Below, in pieces: positions 9,380 to 17,826 of a DNA stretch of 64,000 bases. The position numbers and the translations under genes were made by a program. Every line of letters starts with the position of its first letter. The first letter of the stretch is position 1. The notes below the pieces were generated by a model. It did no database searches, was not told where the DNA came from, and worked only from the letters and a program-made list of their open reading frames with translations. The DNA comes from Rhodopseudomonas palustris (GTDB taxonomy: Bacteria; Pseudomonadota; Alphaproteobacteria; Rhizobiales; Xanthobacteraceae): positions 124,001 through 188,000 of the forward strand of contig NZ_CP019966.1 of assembly GCF_003031265.1 (NCBI RefSeq). The letters are read 5' to 3'.

Positions 9380-9385
9380 GGCGCG

Positions 9386-10210
9386 TCAGAACGAGACGCG
9401 ATGCAGCGCAACGCTGTCGTGCAGCGAGAACAGCGGCCCATCATACATGAACGAGCACTGGTGGATCACAATGCGATCCGCTTCGACGCTGACATGGGCG
9501 TAGTCCGGCGGCTCGTGCGAGCCGGGGATATGGCCCTCGGCCACCAGATCGAACGCAACCTGATGCGCCAGGCCGCGCTGGATGTGATACGGGATGCCGC
9601 GCCACACGCCCGAGATCGGCCGGTGCAGATGCCCCATGAACAGATAGTCCGGCTTGCGGGTGCGGGCGATCACCTCCCACTCCGCATCCGGATTGGCGAG
9701 CCGGATCGTATCCATGTAGCGCAAGCCGGTGTCGAACGGCGGGTGATGCTGGAACAGCAGCAGAGGCCGGTCGGCCGGCGCTTCCGCCAGTGCGTGTTCG
9801 AGGAACGCCAGCCGCGCCTCGCACAACAGCCCCTCGTGGTTCGGCGCGGCTTCATTCAGCGTGTCGAGCGTGACGATCGTCGCCGCCTCGAACACCTGCA
9901 TGGTCTGCACGAAGCCGTTGGCATCGCGCGGCACGCCGGGGAAGAATTTGGCGAAGGCGTCCCGCTTGTCGTGATTGCCCATCATCAGGATGGTCGGCGC
10001 GCGCAATCCCGCCAGCACCGAAGCCAGATTGTCGTAGGCCGGCTCCTCGCCCCAATGCGCCAGATCGCCGGTGACGATCACGAACGCGATGTCGGGATGC
10101 TCGCGGTTGATCCGCGCCACCGCGGCGGTGAGCCGCTCGGCCGGATCGAGCCCGTAGATGCGGCTGCCGCGGGCGACGAAATGCGTATCGGTGAGAACGA
10201 CGAACTTCAT
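9386..10210 (-). CDS. GpdQ-like metallophosphodiesterase (second copy)
   Basis: The 274-residue calcineurin-like phosphoesterase carries a dinuclear metal site: TDTHF, GDLAHWG, GNHDKR, FQHHPP and GHLHRP in the usual order. The start, with THFVARGSRIYGLDP, and the exact length recall GpdQ-type glycerophosphodiesterases, which release glycerol-3-phosphate from glycerophosphodiesters. It overlaps the preceding paralogue by 4 bases (ATGA) and is the last gene of the Ugp-type transport operon. It converges on the K+ channel gene with only 6 bases between stops, and no hairpin terminator fits there. Other cyclic or phospholipid-derived diesters are possible substrates. Confidence 0.85.
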   Translation of the reverse strand: MKFVVLTDTHFVARGSRIYGLDPAERLTAAVARINREHPDIAFVIVTGDLAHWGEEPAYDNLASVLAGLRAPTILMMGNHDKRDAFAKFFPGVPRDANGFVQTMQVFEAATIVTLDTLNEAAPNHEGLLCEARLAFLEHALAEAPADRPLLLFQHHPPFDTGLRYMDTIRLANPDAEWEVIARTRKPDYLFMGHLHRPISGVWRGIPYHIQRGLAHQVAFDLVAEGHIPGSHEPPDYAHVSVEADRIVIHQCSFMYDGPLFSLHDSVALHRVSF

Positions 10211-11031
10211 CGCAGCATGGTCTCCCTGTTCCAGGCGTTGTAGTCGGGCGAGCCCTCGACCCGGATCTCGCCGGTGTAGCCGAACTCGACCATGTGAACG
10301 GTGACGTAGTCGTCGCCGAAGAACACCACGCCGTAGGACTCCGGCAGGTCGGAGGCGCTCAGCATCCGGTGCTCCGAGAACAGCGGATAGCTGGCATGGT
10401 TGGTGCCGCGCAGTGAGCTGACCGGCACGCCGGCGACCGAGCCGGCCAGCGGCAGATGGCAATGGCCGAAGAAGATGTGGCGGATGCGGTCGCGATGCCG
10501 GCCGACGATCTGGCGAAACGCGCCATCGTCCAGCAGCCCGATCTGGTCCATCGGGCCGAGATGCGTCGGCATCGGATTGTGATGCATGAACAGCAGGAAC
10601 GGCCCGGGGTGTTCGGCGAGTTGCCGGGTCAACCACGCCCTGCGCGTCTCGCAATAGCGACCCGCATGGGTGCCGGCTTCGGCGGTGTCGAGCAGCAGGC
10701 AACGGCCGGCCGGGGTGTCGACCACGCCCTGCACCAGGCCGTACTCGTCGGCATAGTCCGGAAACACGCTCAGGAAATTCTCGCGGCGATCGTGATTGCC
10801 GATACACAGCCGCACCGGAATCGGGAACGCGTCAAGCTGCGCCTTCAGCCAGTCATAGTCGTCGCCGTCGCCCCAATCCGACAGATCGCCGGTGATCACC
10901 ATCAGCTCGGCATCGTGATGGTCGCGCAGGATATGGGTGAGCGCCCGCTCGAAATTCAGCCGCGGATTGCGGCCACCGATCGTGCCGCCCGGGGTGGTGA
11001 GGTGGATGTCGCTGAGGTGAATCAGTTTCAT
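10207..11031 (-). CDS. GpdQ-like metallophosphodiesterase (first copy)
   Basis: This is also exactly 274 residues and paralogous to the next gene. Metal-site motifs are SDIHL, GDLSDWGD, GNHDRR, FMHHNP and GHCHLP. ATG 11031 starts the protein directly with MKLIHLSDIHL. A longer open frame upstream is only shadow of the binding-protein gene. There is no signal peptide, so it acts in the cytoplasm, after import. It follows the binding-protein gene by 68 bases and is coupled to the second copy by a 4-base overlap. Two divergent copies next to an Ugp-like importer suggest that imported glycerophosphodiesters of different head groups are split inside the cell (inference). Confidence 0.85.
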   Translation of the reverse strand: MKLIHLSDIHLTTPGGTIGGRNPRLNFERALTHILRDHHDAELMVITGDLSDWGDGDDYDWLKAQLDAFPIPVRLCIGNHDRRENFLSVFPDYADEYGLVQGVVDTPAGRCLLLDTAEAGTHAGRYCETRRAWLTRQLAEHPGPFLLFMHHNPMPTHLGPMDQIGLLDDGAFRQIVGRHRDRIRHIFFGHCHLPLAGSVAGVPVSSLRGTNHASYPLFSEHRMLSASDLPESYGVVFFGDDYVTVHMVEFGYTGEIRVEGSPDYNAWNRETMLR

Positions 11032-11099
11032 GGCCCGCTCCCGAAAGACAAAGGCGACGGAGCGCACAGGAGCACTCCGTCGCAGGCTGAAGGGCGCGT

Positions 11100-12380
11100 T
11101 TACTTGGCGGCGCCGACGGTCTTCGGCAGCAGGTTCTGGACGTCGCGGGTCATGTCGGCCAGCACCGCATCCGGCTCCTTGGCGCGGGCGCCGGAGACGA
11201 CCGAGTTGAGATGGTCCTTGATCACGTCGGTGATCTTCAGGCCGTTGTCGCCCGGGAACGCGTACCACTTGGTCAGCAGCGCAAGCTGGCTGACGGCGGT
11301 GTAGTTGTTCGGGTTGTTGGCGTAGAAGTCCTTCAGATAGACGTCGTTGGCGACCTTGTTGGGCGGCATGTAGCCGGTGGTCTCGGCCATGATCGCCGCG
11401 CCCTTCGGACCGGTCCAGAACTTCACCACTTCCCAGGCAGCGTCGCGCTTGGCCTTATCCTTGGCGGTGATCAGCACGACATTGCCGCCGGCCGGCAGAC
11501 GGCCGTTCGGCTTGACCACGTCCGGGAACGCGATGGTCTTCAGCGCGAACTTGCCGCCGATCATGTCGGTGGTCTTCTTCAGGTCCGAAGTCGAGGTGAT
11601 GTGGATGCCGGTCTTGCCGGCCGCAAAGGTGGCGCGCATCGACGGCTGGTCGAGATTCGGCATGCCGCCTTCGGTGACCAGACGGGCGATGGTACGCATC
11701 GCGAACTGGCCTTCGGGGCCGTCGAACGCCACCTTGGTTTCGTCGGCGTTGAGCATGGTGCCGCCGCGGGCGAACACCGGCGCCTGCCACAGCCAGTTGC
11801 CGGTGATGTCCCAGGCGTAGCTGATGCCGTTGGTGTCGGGGCCGAGTGCCTTGACCTTCTTGGCCAGATCCAACAGGCCGTCCCAGGTGGTCGGCAGATT
11901 ATTGACGTCGCCGCCGGCCTGCTTCACTAGGTCGAGATTGACATAGACGATCGGCAGCGAGATCGCGAACGGCAGCGCATAGACTTTGCCGCTGGCGGTG
12001 CCGATGTCGTACATCGCCTGATGGAAGCCCTGCTTGTCGAAATCCTTCTCGGCCGCGATGTAGCCGTCGAGCGGCGCCGGAATGGTCTTGTCGACCAACA
12101 CGCGGATGCGGTTCAGGCCCTGGAAGGTGACGTCCGGCAGCTGATTGGTCACCGCCTCGCGCAGCACCTTCTGGGTGGCCTCTTCATACGACTCGTAAGG
12201 CGCCCGGAACGTCACCTTGATCTCCGGATGCACCTTGGCGAATTCTTCGGCGATCCGCTTGTGGGTCTCGGTGAACAGCTCCGGATAGGGATATTGCAGC
12301 ACCACCTCGGTCTGCTGCTGGGCGTGGGCGAATCCGGCAACCAGCGACAGCGCGGCTGCGGCGATCCATCTCTTCATCAT
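11100..12380 (-). CDS. ABC transporter periplasmic binding protein, Ugp/carbohydrate type
   Basis: The 426-residue family-1 extracellular solute-binding protein has a classical signal peptide (RWIAAAALSLVAGFAHA, cleaved before QQQ). ATG 12380 follows AGGAG with 7-base spacing. Typical features of the fold are YALPFAISLPIVYVNLDLVKQAG, a tryptophan-containing hinge region and GGNVVLITAKDKAKRDAAW, which resembles the GG-xx-xxI segment of UgpB-like proteins. It is encoded after its two permeases and the ATPase. The two phosphodiesterases that follow favour glycerol-3-phosphate or glycerophosphodiesters over sugars, but the substrate is not fixed by the sequence. Confidence 0.85.
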   Translation of the reverse strand: MMKRWIAAAALSLVAGFAHAQQQTEVVLQYPYPELFTETHKRIAEEFAKVHPEIKVTFRAPYESYEEATQKVLREAVTNQLPDVTFQGLNRIRVLVDKTIPAPLDGYIAAEKDFDKQGFHQAMYDIGTASGKVYALPFAISLPIVYVNLDLVKQAGGDVNNLPTTWDGLLDLAKKVKALGPDTNGISYAWDITGNWLWQAPVFARGGTMLNADETKVAFDGPEGQFAMRTIARLVTEGGMPNLDQPSMRATFAAGKTGIHITSTSDLKKTTDMIGGKFALKTIAFPDVVKPNGRLPAGGNVVLITAKDKAKRDAAWEVVKFWTGPKGAAIMAETTGYMPPNKVANDVYLKDFYANNPNNYTAVSQLALLTKWYAFPGDNGLKITDVIKDHLNSVVSGARAKEPDAVLADMTRDVQNLLPKTVGAAK

Positions 12381-12409
12381 GCGAAGTCTCCTGTTCGGGT
12401 CGATGCGGG

Positions 12410-13246
12410 TTATTTCAGTCCGGTCAGCGTGATGCCTTCGATGAAGCGGCGCTGCGCCAGCAGGAACGCGATCACCAGTGGCGTGATGATCACCAGCGCC
12501 GCAGCCATCAGCGGGCCGTAAGAGGTGCCCGCTTCGGCATTGCGGAAATGCGCCACCGCGAGCGGCGGCGTGTAATACTGCTGGCTGTTGAGCACGATCA
12601 GCGGCCAGAAATAGTCGTTCCAGTGCGCCACCACCGAGAAGATGCCGAACGCCGTGACGGCCGGGATCGCGGTCGGCAGCATCACCCGCCAGACGATCGC
12701 GAACTCCGACATCCCGTCCATCCGCGCGGCGTCCAGCAGATCGTCCGGCACGGTCATGAAGAACTGCCGCATCAGAAAGATGCCGAACACCGAGATGGTG
12801 AACGGCAGCACCAGCGCCGCGTAGCTGTCGAGCGCACCGAGCTGATGCAGCAGCAGGAACACCGGGATCGCGGTCGCCTGCGGCGGGATCAGGATGCCGA
12901 ACAGCACCAGCGCGAACAGCGCCTTGCGCCCCATGAAGCGCAGCTTGGCGAGCGCATAGGCGGCCGGCAGTGCGATCAGCACCTGGCAGGTGAAGATCGC
13001 AACCGTGACGATCACGCCGTTGAGCAGGAAGCGGCCGAGATCGGCCTTGCCGAACGCGGTGCGGAGGTTGTCCCACAGCGCGAAATGGCGCGGGATCAGA
13101 TGCAGATCGCTGGAGTAGATTTCGTCCGGCGGCTTCGACGCGGTCGATAGCATCCAGACGAACGGCGCCAGCATCAACACCGCGCCGAACATTAGAGCGG
13201 CGTGGCGAAAGCTCGAGCGGATCAGGCTTCGTCGCGCGGCGCTCAT
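12410..13246 (-). CDS. ABC transporter permease, UgpE/MalG type
   Basis: The 278-residue inner-membrane protein has about six helices. The cytoplasmic EAA loop, which contacts the ATPase, appears as DAARMDGMSEFAIVWRVMLPTAIP. The early ASKPPDEIYSSDLHLIPRHFALWDN segment is typical of the MalG/UgpE subgroup. The ATG overlaps the stop of the other permease gene by 4 bases. The upstream part of the same open frame is shadow of that gene. It pairs with the neighbouring permease to form the channel. Confidence 0.9.
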   Translation of the reverse strand: MSAARRSLIRSSFRHAALMFGAVLMLAPFVWMLSTASKPPDEIYSSDLHLIPRHFALWDNLRTAFGKADLGRFLLNGVIVTVAIFTCQVLIALPAAYALAKLRFMGRKALFALVLFGILIPPQATAIPVFLLLHQLGALDSYAALVLPFTISVFGIFLMRQFFMTVPDDLLDAARMDGMSEFAIVWRVMLPTAIPAVTAFGIFSVVAHWNDYFWPLIVLNSQQYYTPPLAVAHFRNAEAGTSYGPLMAAALVIITPLVIAFLLAQRRFIEGITLTGLK

Positions 13247-14202
13247 GCGTAGTGCACCTGCTTGGCGGCGAGCCGCGACTTCACCAAGGTCAGCAGCAGC
13301 ACCAGGCCGAGAAACACCACGGTCACCGCGGCGGCATAGCCGGAGCGGAAGAACTCGAAGCCTTCCATGTACATGGTGTGGATCAGCACCTCGGTGGATT
13401 TTGACGGTCCGCCCTTGGTGAGGACGTGGACGGTGTCGAACACCTGAAACGACCGGATGCCGGTGATCACCACCACGAACAGCGTCACCGGCCCGAGCAT
13501 CGGCCACGTCACCAGCCGGAACCGGGACCACGCACTCGCGGCACCATCGATCTCAGCAGCGTCATAGAGATGCTTCGGGATCGACATCAGCCCGGCGAGG
13601 AACAGCACCATGTTGAAGCCGACCGCCTGCCAGATCCCGATCGCGCACAGCGCGTACAGCGCGGTGCCGCGATCCTGCAGCCAGGGATGCGGCGCGAGGC
13701 CCACCATCTTGATCAGCCCGTTCACCAGACCGAACTGCGGATGCAGCATGAACTCCCACACGATCGCCATCGCGATCAGGGTCGCCATCACCGGCAGGAA
13801 GTAGATGGTGCGATAGAAGGCACGGAGATGCGTGCCGCTCTCGATCAGCATCGCCACGCCGAGGCCGAGCGCGACCGAGCCCGGCACCACGATCACCGCA
13901 TAGGTCAGCGTATTGGTCAGCGAGATCCAGAACACCCGGTCGGCGAACAGCTGCTGATAATTGGCGAGGCCGATCCAGGCGAACGACGGCGCGCCGAGCT
14001 GATAATCGGTGAACGACAGCGCGATGACGCCGGCGAGCGGACCGAGCAGCATCAGCAGCATCAGCGTGAACGCCGGCGCGACAAGCCCGTAGGCGACGGC
14101 GCCGCGACCGCGACGACGCGGCTTGGCCAAAGCGCGCGCGGTCGCCGGGACATCGAGATCGCGTAGCGCGACCGCGGCATCGGACATGGTGACCTCAGAC
14201 AT
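13243..14202 (-). CDS. ABC transporter permease, UgpA/MalF type
   Basis: The 319-residue permease has a hydrophilic, arginine-rich N-terminus and then six predicted helices. The EAA loop reads DAAEIDGAASAWSRFRLVTWPMLGP, and FDTVHVLTKGGPSKSTEVL is typical of UgpA-type subunits. Its start overlaps the end of the ATPase gene by 8 bases, and its stop overlaps the next permease by 4, so the four transport genes form one tight operon. A second in-frame ATG at residue 6 is an alternative start. Confidence 0.9.
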   Translation of the reverse strand: MSEVTMSDAAVALRDLDVPATARALAKPRRRGRGAVAYGLVAPAFTLMLLMLLGPLAGVIALSFTDYQLGAPSFAWIGLANYQQLFADRVFWISLTNTLTYAVIVVPGSVALGLGVAMLIESGTHLRAFYRTIYFLPVMATLIAMAIVWEFMLHPQFGLVNGLIKMVGLAPHPWLQDRGTALYALCAIGIWQAVGFNMVLFLAGLMSIPKHLYDAAEIDGAASAWSRFRLVTWPMLGPVTLFVVVITGIRSFQVFDTVHVLTKGGPSKSTEVLIHTMYMEGFEFFRSGYAAAVTVVFLGLVLLLTLVKSRLAAKQVHYA

Positions 14203-15349
14203 GAGCCACCTCCCGGATTATCTCGACCGAAGCTTCAGTGCGGATCGCAATGCGCTTGCCGGCAGCGTCGAACAGCCGGATCGCTTCGGGCGCAAAACCG
14301 AACCGCTGGGTGCTGCCGATCGCCGGCAGCCGCAGGGGATCCTCGAGCCGGATCACCACCGGATCGGTCAGCCCGTCGCAGCCGAGATGCACGAACGCTT
14401 CGGCCCCCATGTTCTCGACGTGCACGACGACGCCGGACAAATCGCCGCCGCCGAGGCTCAGACGCTCCGGCCGGATCGCAACACGGCAGGGACCGGCGCT
14501 CGCCGTGGCGCGAGCAGCCAGCACGCGATCGAGCATCACGATGCGGCCGTCGGTCTGCACCGCACCCGGCAGCACGTTGATCTTCGGGCTGCCGATGAAT
14601 TCGGCGACGCGGATATCGCGCGGATTGTCGTAGACATCGCTCGGCGTGCCAACCTGAACAAGCTCCCCGCCGATCATCACGGCGATCCGGCCGGACATCG
14701 TCATCGCCTCGGCCTGATCATGCGTGACGTAGACAAAAGTCGCTTTCAGCCGGCGATGCAGCTGCGCGATCTCGGCGCGCATATGCACGCGGAGTTTGGC
14801 GTCGAGATTGGACAGCGGCTCGTCGAACAGGAAGCCGACCGGCTCGCGCACCAAAGCGCGGCCGACCGCGACGCGCTGGCGCTGGCCGCCGGAGAGCTGC
14901 CCGGGCTTTCGTGTCAGCAGCGGCGAGATCTCGAGCTGCGACGCGACGCGCTCGACATCGGCGCGGATACTGCGCTCGACCCGGTAGCGGTTCGGGATCA
15001 GCCGGCCCAGCAGCGGCGCCCGCTCCAGCGCCGACAGACGCTTCATCCGCAGCGGCACCGCGATGTTGTCGAACACCGACAGATGCGGGTACAGCGCGTA
15101 GGATTGAAACACCATCGCGAGGTTACGCGCGCTCGGCCGGACGTGATCGACCGCAACGCCGCCGATCTTCACTTCGCCGGAGCTCTGCGGCTCCAGCCCG
15201 GCGATCACCCGCAGCAGCGTCGACTTGCCGGCGCCGCTCGGGCCGACCAGCGACACGAACTCACCGTCGTGGATCGACAGATCGACGCCCTTGAGGACTT
15301 CGGTGTCGCCGAACGATTTGCGGATCGCGCTGAGCTCGATCTTCGCCAT
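14195..15349 (-). CDS. ABC transporter ATP-binding protein, UgpC/MalK type
   Basis: The 384-residue ATPase has Walker A GPSGAGKST, Q-loop MVFQSYALYPHL, signature LSGGQRQR, Walker B VGFLFDEPLSNLD and switch His in YVTHDQAEAM. A C-terminal MalK/UgpC-like regulatory domain follows from about residue 235, with RPERLSL. There is an insertion of about 25 residues between Q-loop and signature (LERAPLLGRLIPNRYRVERS). ATG 15349 is used because MAKIELS begins the domain and GGGACAGGTG precedes it. An upstream in-frame start adds only 11 residues. First gene of the importer operon, divergent from a LysR gene. Confidence 0.92.
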   Translation of the reverse strand: MAKIELSAIRKSFGDTEVLKGVDLSIHDGEFVSLVGPSGAGKSTLLRVIAGLEPQSSGEVKIGGVAVDHVRPSARNLAMVFQSYALYPHLSVFDNIAVPLRMKRLSALERAPLLGRLIPNRYRVERSIRADVERVASQLEISPLLTRKPGQLSGGQRQRVAVGRALVREPVGFLFDEPLSNLDAKLRVHMRAEIAQLHRRLKATFVYVTHDQAEAMTMSGRIAVMIGGELVQVGTPSDVYDNPRDIRVAEFIGSPKINVLPGAVQTDGRIVMLDRVLAARATASAGPCRVAIRPERLSLGGGDLSGVVVHVENMGAEAFVHLGCDGLTDPVVIRLEDPLRLPAIGSTQRFGFAPEAIRLFDAAGKRIAIRTEASVEIIREVAHV

Positions 15350-15437
15350 CACCTGTCCCCTGGCCTCGTTGCGATGCGGCACAGGGTTAAGGGCAGCGTC
15401 TGACAGTCACATAACGGTCAGCAGCTTGGCTTATGAC

Positions 15438-15460
15438 CCTCACCAGGTTTCCTGGTGAGG
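15438..15460. promoter_or_regulatory. Perfect 10-bp inverted repeat in the LysR/importer divergent region
   Basis: The arms CCTCACCAGG and CCTGGTGAGG flank TTT. The site lies 17 bases upstream of the lysR-type start codon, inside a 127-base region that must hold both divergent promoters. It could be an operator for the importer operon or for autoregulation, or a hairpin in the regulator's leader. No T run follows in either direction, so termination is unlikely. Confidence 0.55.
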
Positions 15461-15476
15461 CGGAGAAGCGAGCGGG

Positions 15477-16355
15477 ATGGCTCTGACGTCGGCGCGGGTG
15501 CGTGCCGTCAACGCCGTGTTCGATGCCGGCAGCTTTGCAGCCGCGGCGCGGCGGATCGGCGTGACACAATCGGCGGTGGCGCAATCGGTGCGCGAACTCG
15601 AAGGCGAGTTCGGCGTGACGCTGTTCGAGCGCCACGGCGCCAATCTGATTCCGACCTCGCTGTGCCGGCAGCTCTACGGCGCCACCAGCCGGATGCAGGC
15701 GGTGGAGACCGACGCGCTGTCGATCCTGTCGCAGCGCGAGGAGCTGGCCGGCGGCGAACTCCGCGTCGGGCTCGGCAACTCGATGCCCGGCATGGCGCTG
15801 ATCGCAACCTTCAAGCAGATGTACCCCAAGGTGCAGGTCGCGATCGAAATCGGAAGCTGGTCGACGATTGTCGCCGCCGTGGTCGATCAGCGCGTCGATA
15901 TCGGCGTGCTGCCGGACGTGCCGGCCGACCGGCGCTTCCGCCGCGAGATCTGCCTGGAGCAGCGCGTCGTGGCGCTGTGTCATCCGAGCCATCCGCTGAG
16001 GAAGAAACCGCAGATCACGATCGCCGAGCTGATGCGCTATCCGCTGGTGTTCCGCACCCGCGATTCTTCAACACAGCGCGCCGTCGATCGCGCATTCCGC
16101 ACTGCCGGGCTGCGTCCGGTCCCGTCGATCGTGGTCAACACCCGCGAAGGCATGCTGGAGGCGGTCGCCAACCATCTCGGTGTCGGCTTCATGTGGGAGC
16201 ACGGCTCCAGCCGGGTCGATCGCATCGCCAAGGTGCCGATCGCCGAACTTGACGCCGAATCGCCGGAGTGCATCTTCGCGCTGTCCGGCAAGAAGGGGCG
16301 GCTGGTCGAACTGTTCTTCCTCGCCAACGGCGCGCATTCGCCGCCGCGTGAGTGA
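15477..16355 (+). CDS. LysR-family transcriptional regulator
   Basis: The 292-residue regulator has an N-terminal winged helix (AVFDAGSFAAAARRIGVTQSAVAQSVRELEGEFGVTLFER, here quoted in part as GVTQSAVAQSV) and a C-terminal periplasmic-binding-like effector domain. GGAG precedes ATG 15477 by about 11 bases. It is transcribed away from the Ugp-type importer and so is the natural candidate to control it. The inducer could be the transported phosphodiester or its product, which is inference. It ends 5 bases from the stop of the convergent ABC ATPase gene. Confidence 0.9.
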   Translation: MALTSARVRAVNAVFDAGSFAAAARRIGVTQSAVAQSVRELEGEFGVTLFERHGANLIPTSLCRQLYGATSRMQAVETDALSILSQREELAGGELRVGLGNSMPGMALIATFKQMYPKVQVAIEIGSWSTIVAAVVDQRVDIGVLPDVPADRRFRREICLEQRVVALCHPSHPLRKKPQITIAELMRYPLVFRTRDSSTQRAVDRAFRTAGLRPVPSIVVNTREGMLEAVANHLGVGFMWEHGSSRVDRIAKVPIAELDAESPECIFALSGKKGRLVELFFLANGAHSPPRE

Positions 16356-16360
16356 GGCGG

Positions 16361-17056
16361 TCAGCTGCCGGTGGCGGCCGCCACGAAAGTTCGCACGACG
16401 TCGCTGGCCGGATGACGCAGGATTTCGGCTGGCGCACCGACTTGTTCGAGGCGGCCTGCCGACAGGATGGCGAGACGATCGCATTGCATCGCCTCTGGGC
16501 CGTCATGGGTGACGATCAGCATCGTCAAGCCGCTGCGCGCATGGATGTCCCGTACGATCCGCCACAGCTCGGCGCGCACCAGCGCGTCGAGCGCACTGAA
16601 CGGCTCGTCGCAGAGGAGCAGATCCGGCTCGATCACCAACGCGCGCGCCAGCGCTACGCGCTGCCGCATGCCGCCGGAGAGCTGGCGCGGATATTTGCCG
16701 GCATCGTCGCCCGAGAGGCCTACGTTCGCGAGCATCGCGCGTGCGCGCTCGCGGCGCTCGCCATTCGGCAAGCCGAGCGCGATCAGCGGAAACGCCACGT
16801 TGTCGAGCGCGCTGCGCCACGGCAGCAACGCGGGGTCCTGAAACACCATGCCGAGCCGCGTACTGCGGCGATGCACGGCGCCGTCGTCCGGCATCAAGAG
16901 CCCCGCGGCGAGCGCCAGCAGCGTACTCTTGCCGCTTCCGGACGGCCCCATCACCGCGGTGATCGAACCTGCCACGACGTCAAAATCGATGCCGCGCAGC
17001 ACCGGCGCCTGATAGCCGAACCGCACACCGCGGAACTGCAGCAGCGGCCCGCTCAT
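16361..17056 (-). CDS. ABC transporter ATP-binding protein, SsuB/TauB type
   Basis: The 231-residue ATPase has Walker A GPSGSGKST, Q-loop MVFQDPALLPWRSALDNV (typical for the nitrate/sulfonate/taurine group), signature LSGGMRQR, Walker B DLLLCDEPFSALD and switch VTHDGPEAM. The ATG at 17056 overlaps the permease stop by 4 bases. It is the last gene of the run that begins with the hydrogenase genes. The substrate is unknown. The group also transports thiamine precursors, riboflavin and other organics. Confidence 0.9.
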   Translation of the reverse strand: MSGPLLQFRGVRFGYQAPVLRGIDFDVVAGSITAVMGPSGSGKSTLLALAAGLLMPDDGAVHRRSTRLGMVFQDPALLPWRSALDNVAFPLIALGLPNGERRERARAMLANVGLSGDDAGKYPRQLSGGMRQRVALARALVIEPDLLLCDEPFSALDALVRAELWRIVRDIHARSGLTMLIVTHDGPEAMQCDRLAILSAGRLEQVGAPAEILRHPASDVVRTFVAAATGS

Positions 17057-17826
17057 CGGCCACCGCTCCGCTCGTCGTCGCGCCATAGCCATAGCCGGCG
17101 CTGCAGCGGCTGCAACACGCCGGCATCGACCACGATCAGCACGCCAACCACGACCACCACCCAGGCCATCGTCTCGGCGGTGTCGACATGAGCGCGCGCG
17201 GTGGCCAGACCATCGCCGATCCCGCCGGCGCCGGCGAGCAGCTCGGCCATCACCGCGACCTTCCAGGACATCGCCAGCGTCGTCACCAGCGCGGGGAACA
17301 GATGGCTCAGTAACTGCGGCCCATACACTTCGGTCAGCCGCGCCGACAGCGGCACCTGGTACACCCGCGCCATCCGGGCCAGCGTGCCGTCCAGGCTGCG
17401 GATGCCCTCGAGCGCCGCGCCGAACAGCATCGGCCCGGTGGCGGCCGCAACCGTCACCACCACCGCCCAGCGGCCGCCGAACCAGAGCAGCGCCATCACC
17501 ACCCAGGCGATCGCCGGCACCCCGAGCAGGATGATCGCGACCGGCTGCAGCGCGCGCTGCGCCTCTTCGCGCAGGCCGGCAAGCATCCCGGCACACGAGC
17601 CGATCAGCACGCCGATGATCCAGCCGAGCCCGGCATTGCCGGCGGTCTCGAGTAGCGCCGGCCCGACCTGCCCGGCCCGGATCATGCGCCACAGCGTCAA
17701 GACCGTGTCGCCGAGCCCCGGAAGGACCAGCGGCCCATACGCCCGATGGCCAATCTCCCACAGCGCCAGCAACAGCGCGATGCCGACGAGGCTCCAGGCC
17801 CACGAGATCCGCGCGTTACCCCGCAT
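17053..17826 (-). CDS. ABC transporter permease, SsuC/TauC type
   Basis: The 257-residue inner-membrane protein starts at ATG 17826 with MRGNARISWAWSLVGIALLL. Longer upstream frame is shadow of the binding-protein gene. The BPD_transp_1 core is visible, with helices around GWIIGVLIGSCAGMLAG and AIILLGVPAIAWVVMALLWFG, the latter a hallmark of this subgroup. The EAA-like loop lies near RVYQVPLSARLTEVYGPQLL. It overlaps the upstream gene by 11 bases and the ATPase by 4. Cotranscription with the hydrogenase genes is likely. Confidence 0.88.
   Translation of the reverse strand: MRGNARISWAWSLVGIALLLALWEIGHRAYGPLVLPGLGDTVLTLWRMIRAGQVGPALLETAGNAGLGWIIGVLIGSCAGMLAGLREEAQRALQPVAIILLGVPAIAWVVMALLWFGGRWAVVVTVAAATGPMLFGAALEGIRSLDGTLARMARVYQVPLSARLTEVYGPQLLSHLFPALVTTLAMSWKVAVMAELLAGAGGIGDGLATARAHVDTAETMAWVVVVVGVLIVVDAGVLQPLQRRLWLWRDDERSGGR

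Noticed and set aside
10211..10807. Long N-terminal extension of the second phosphodiesterase frame
   Set aside because: It lies opposite in phase within the first phosphodiesterase gene. The conserved domain starts exactly at ATG 10210.
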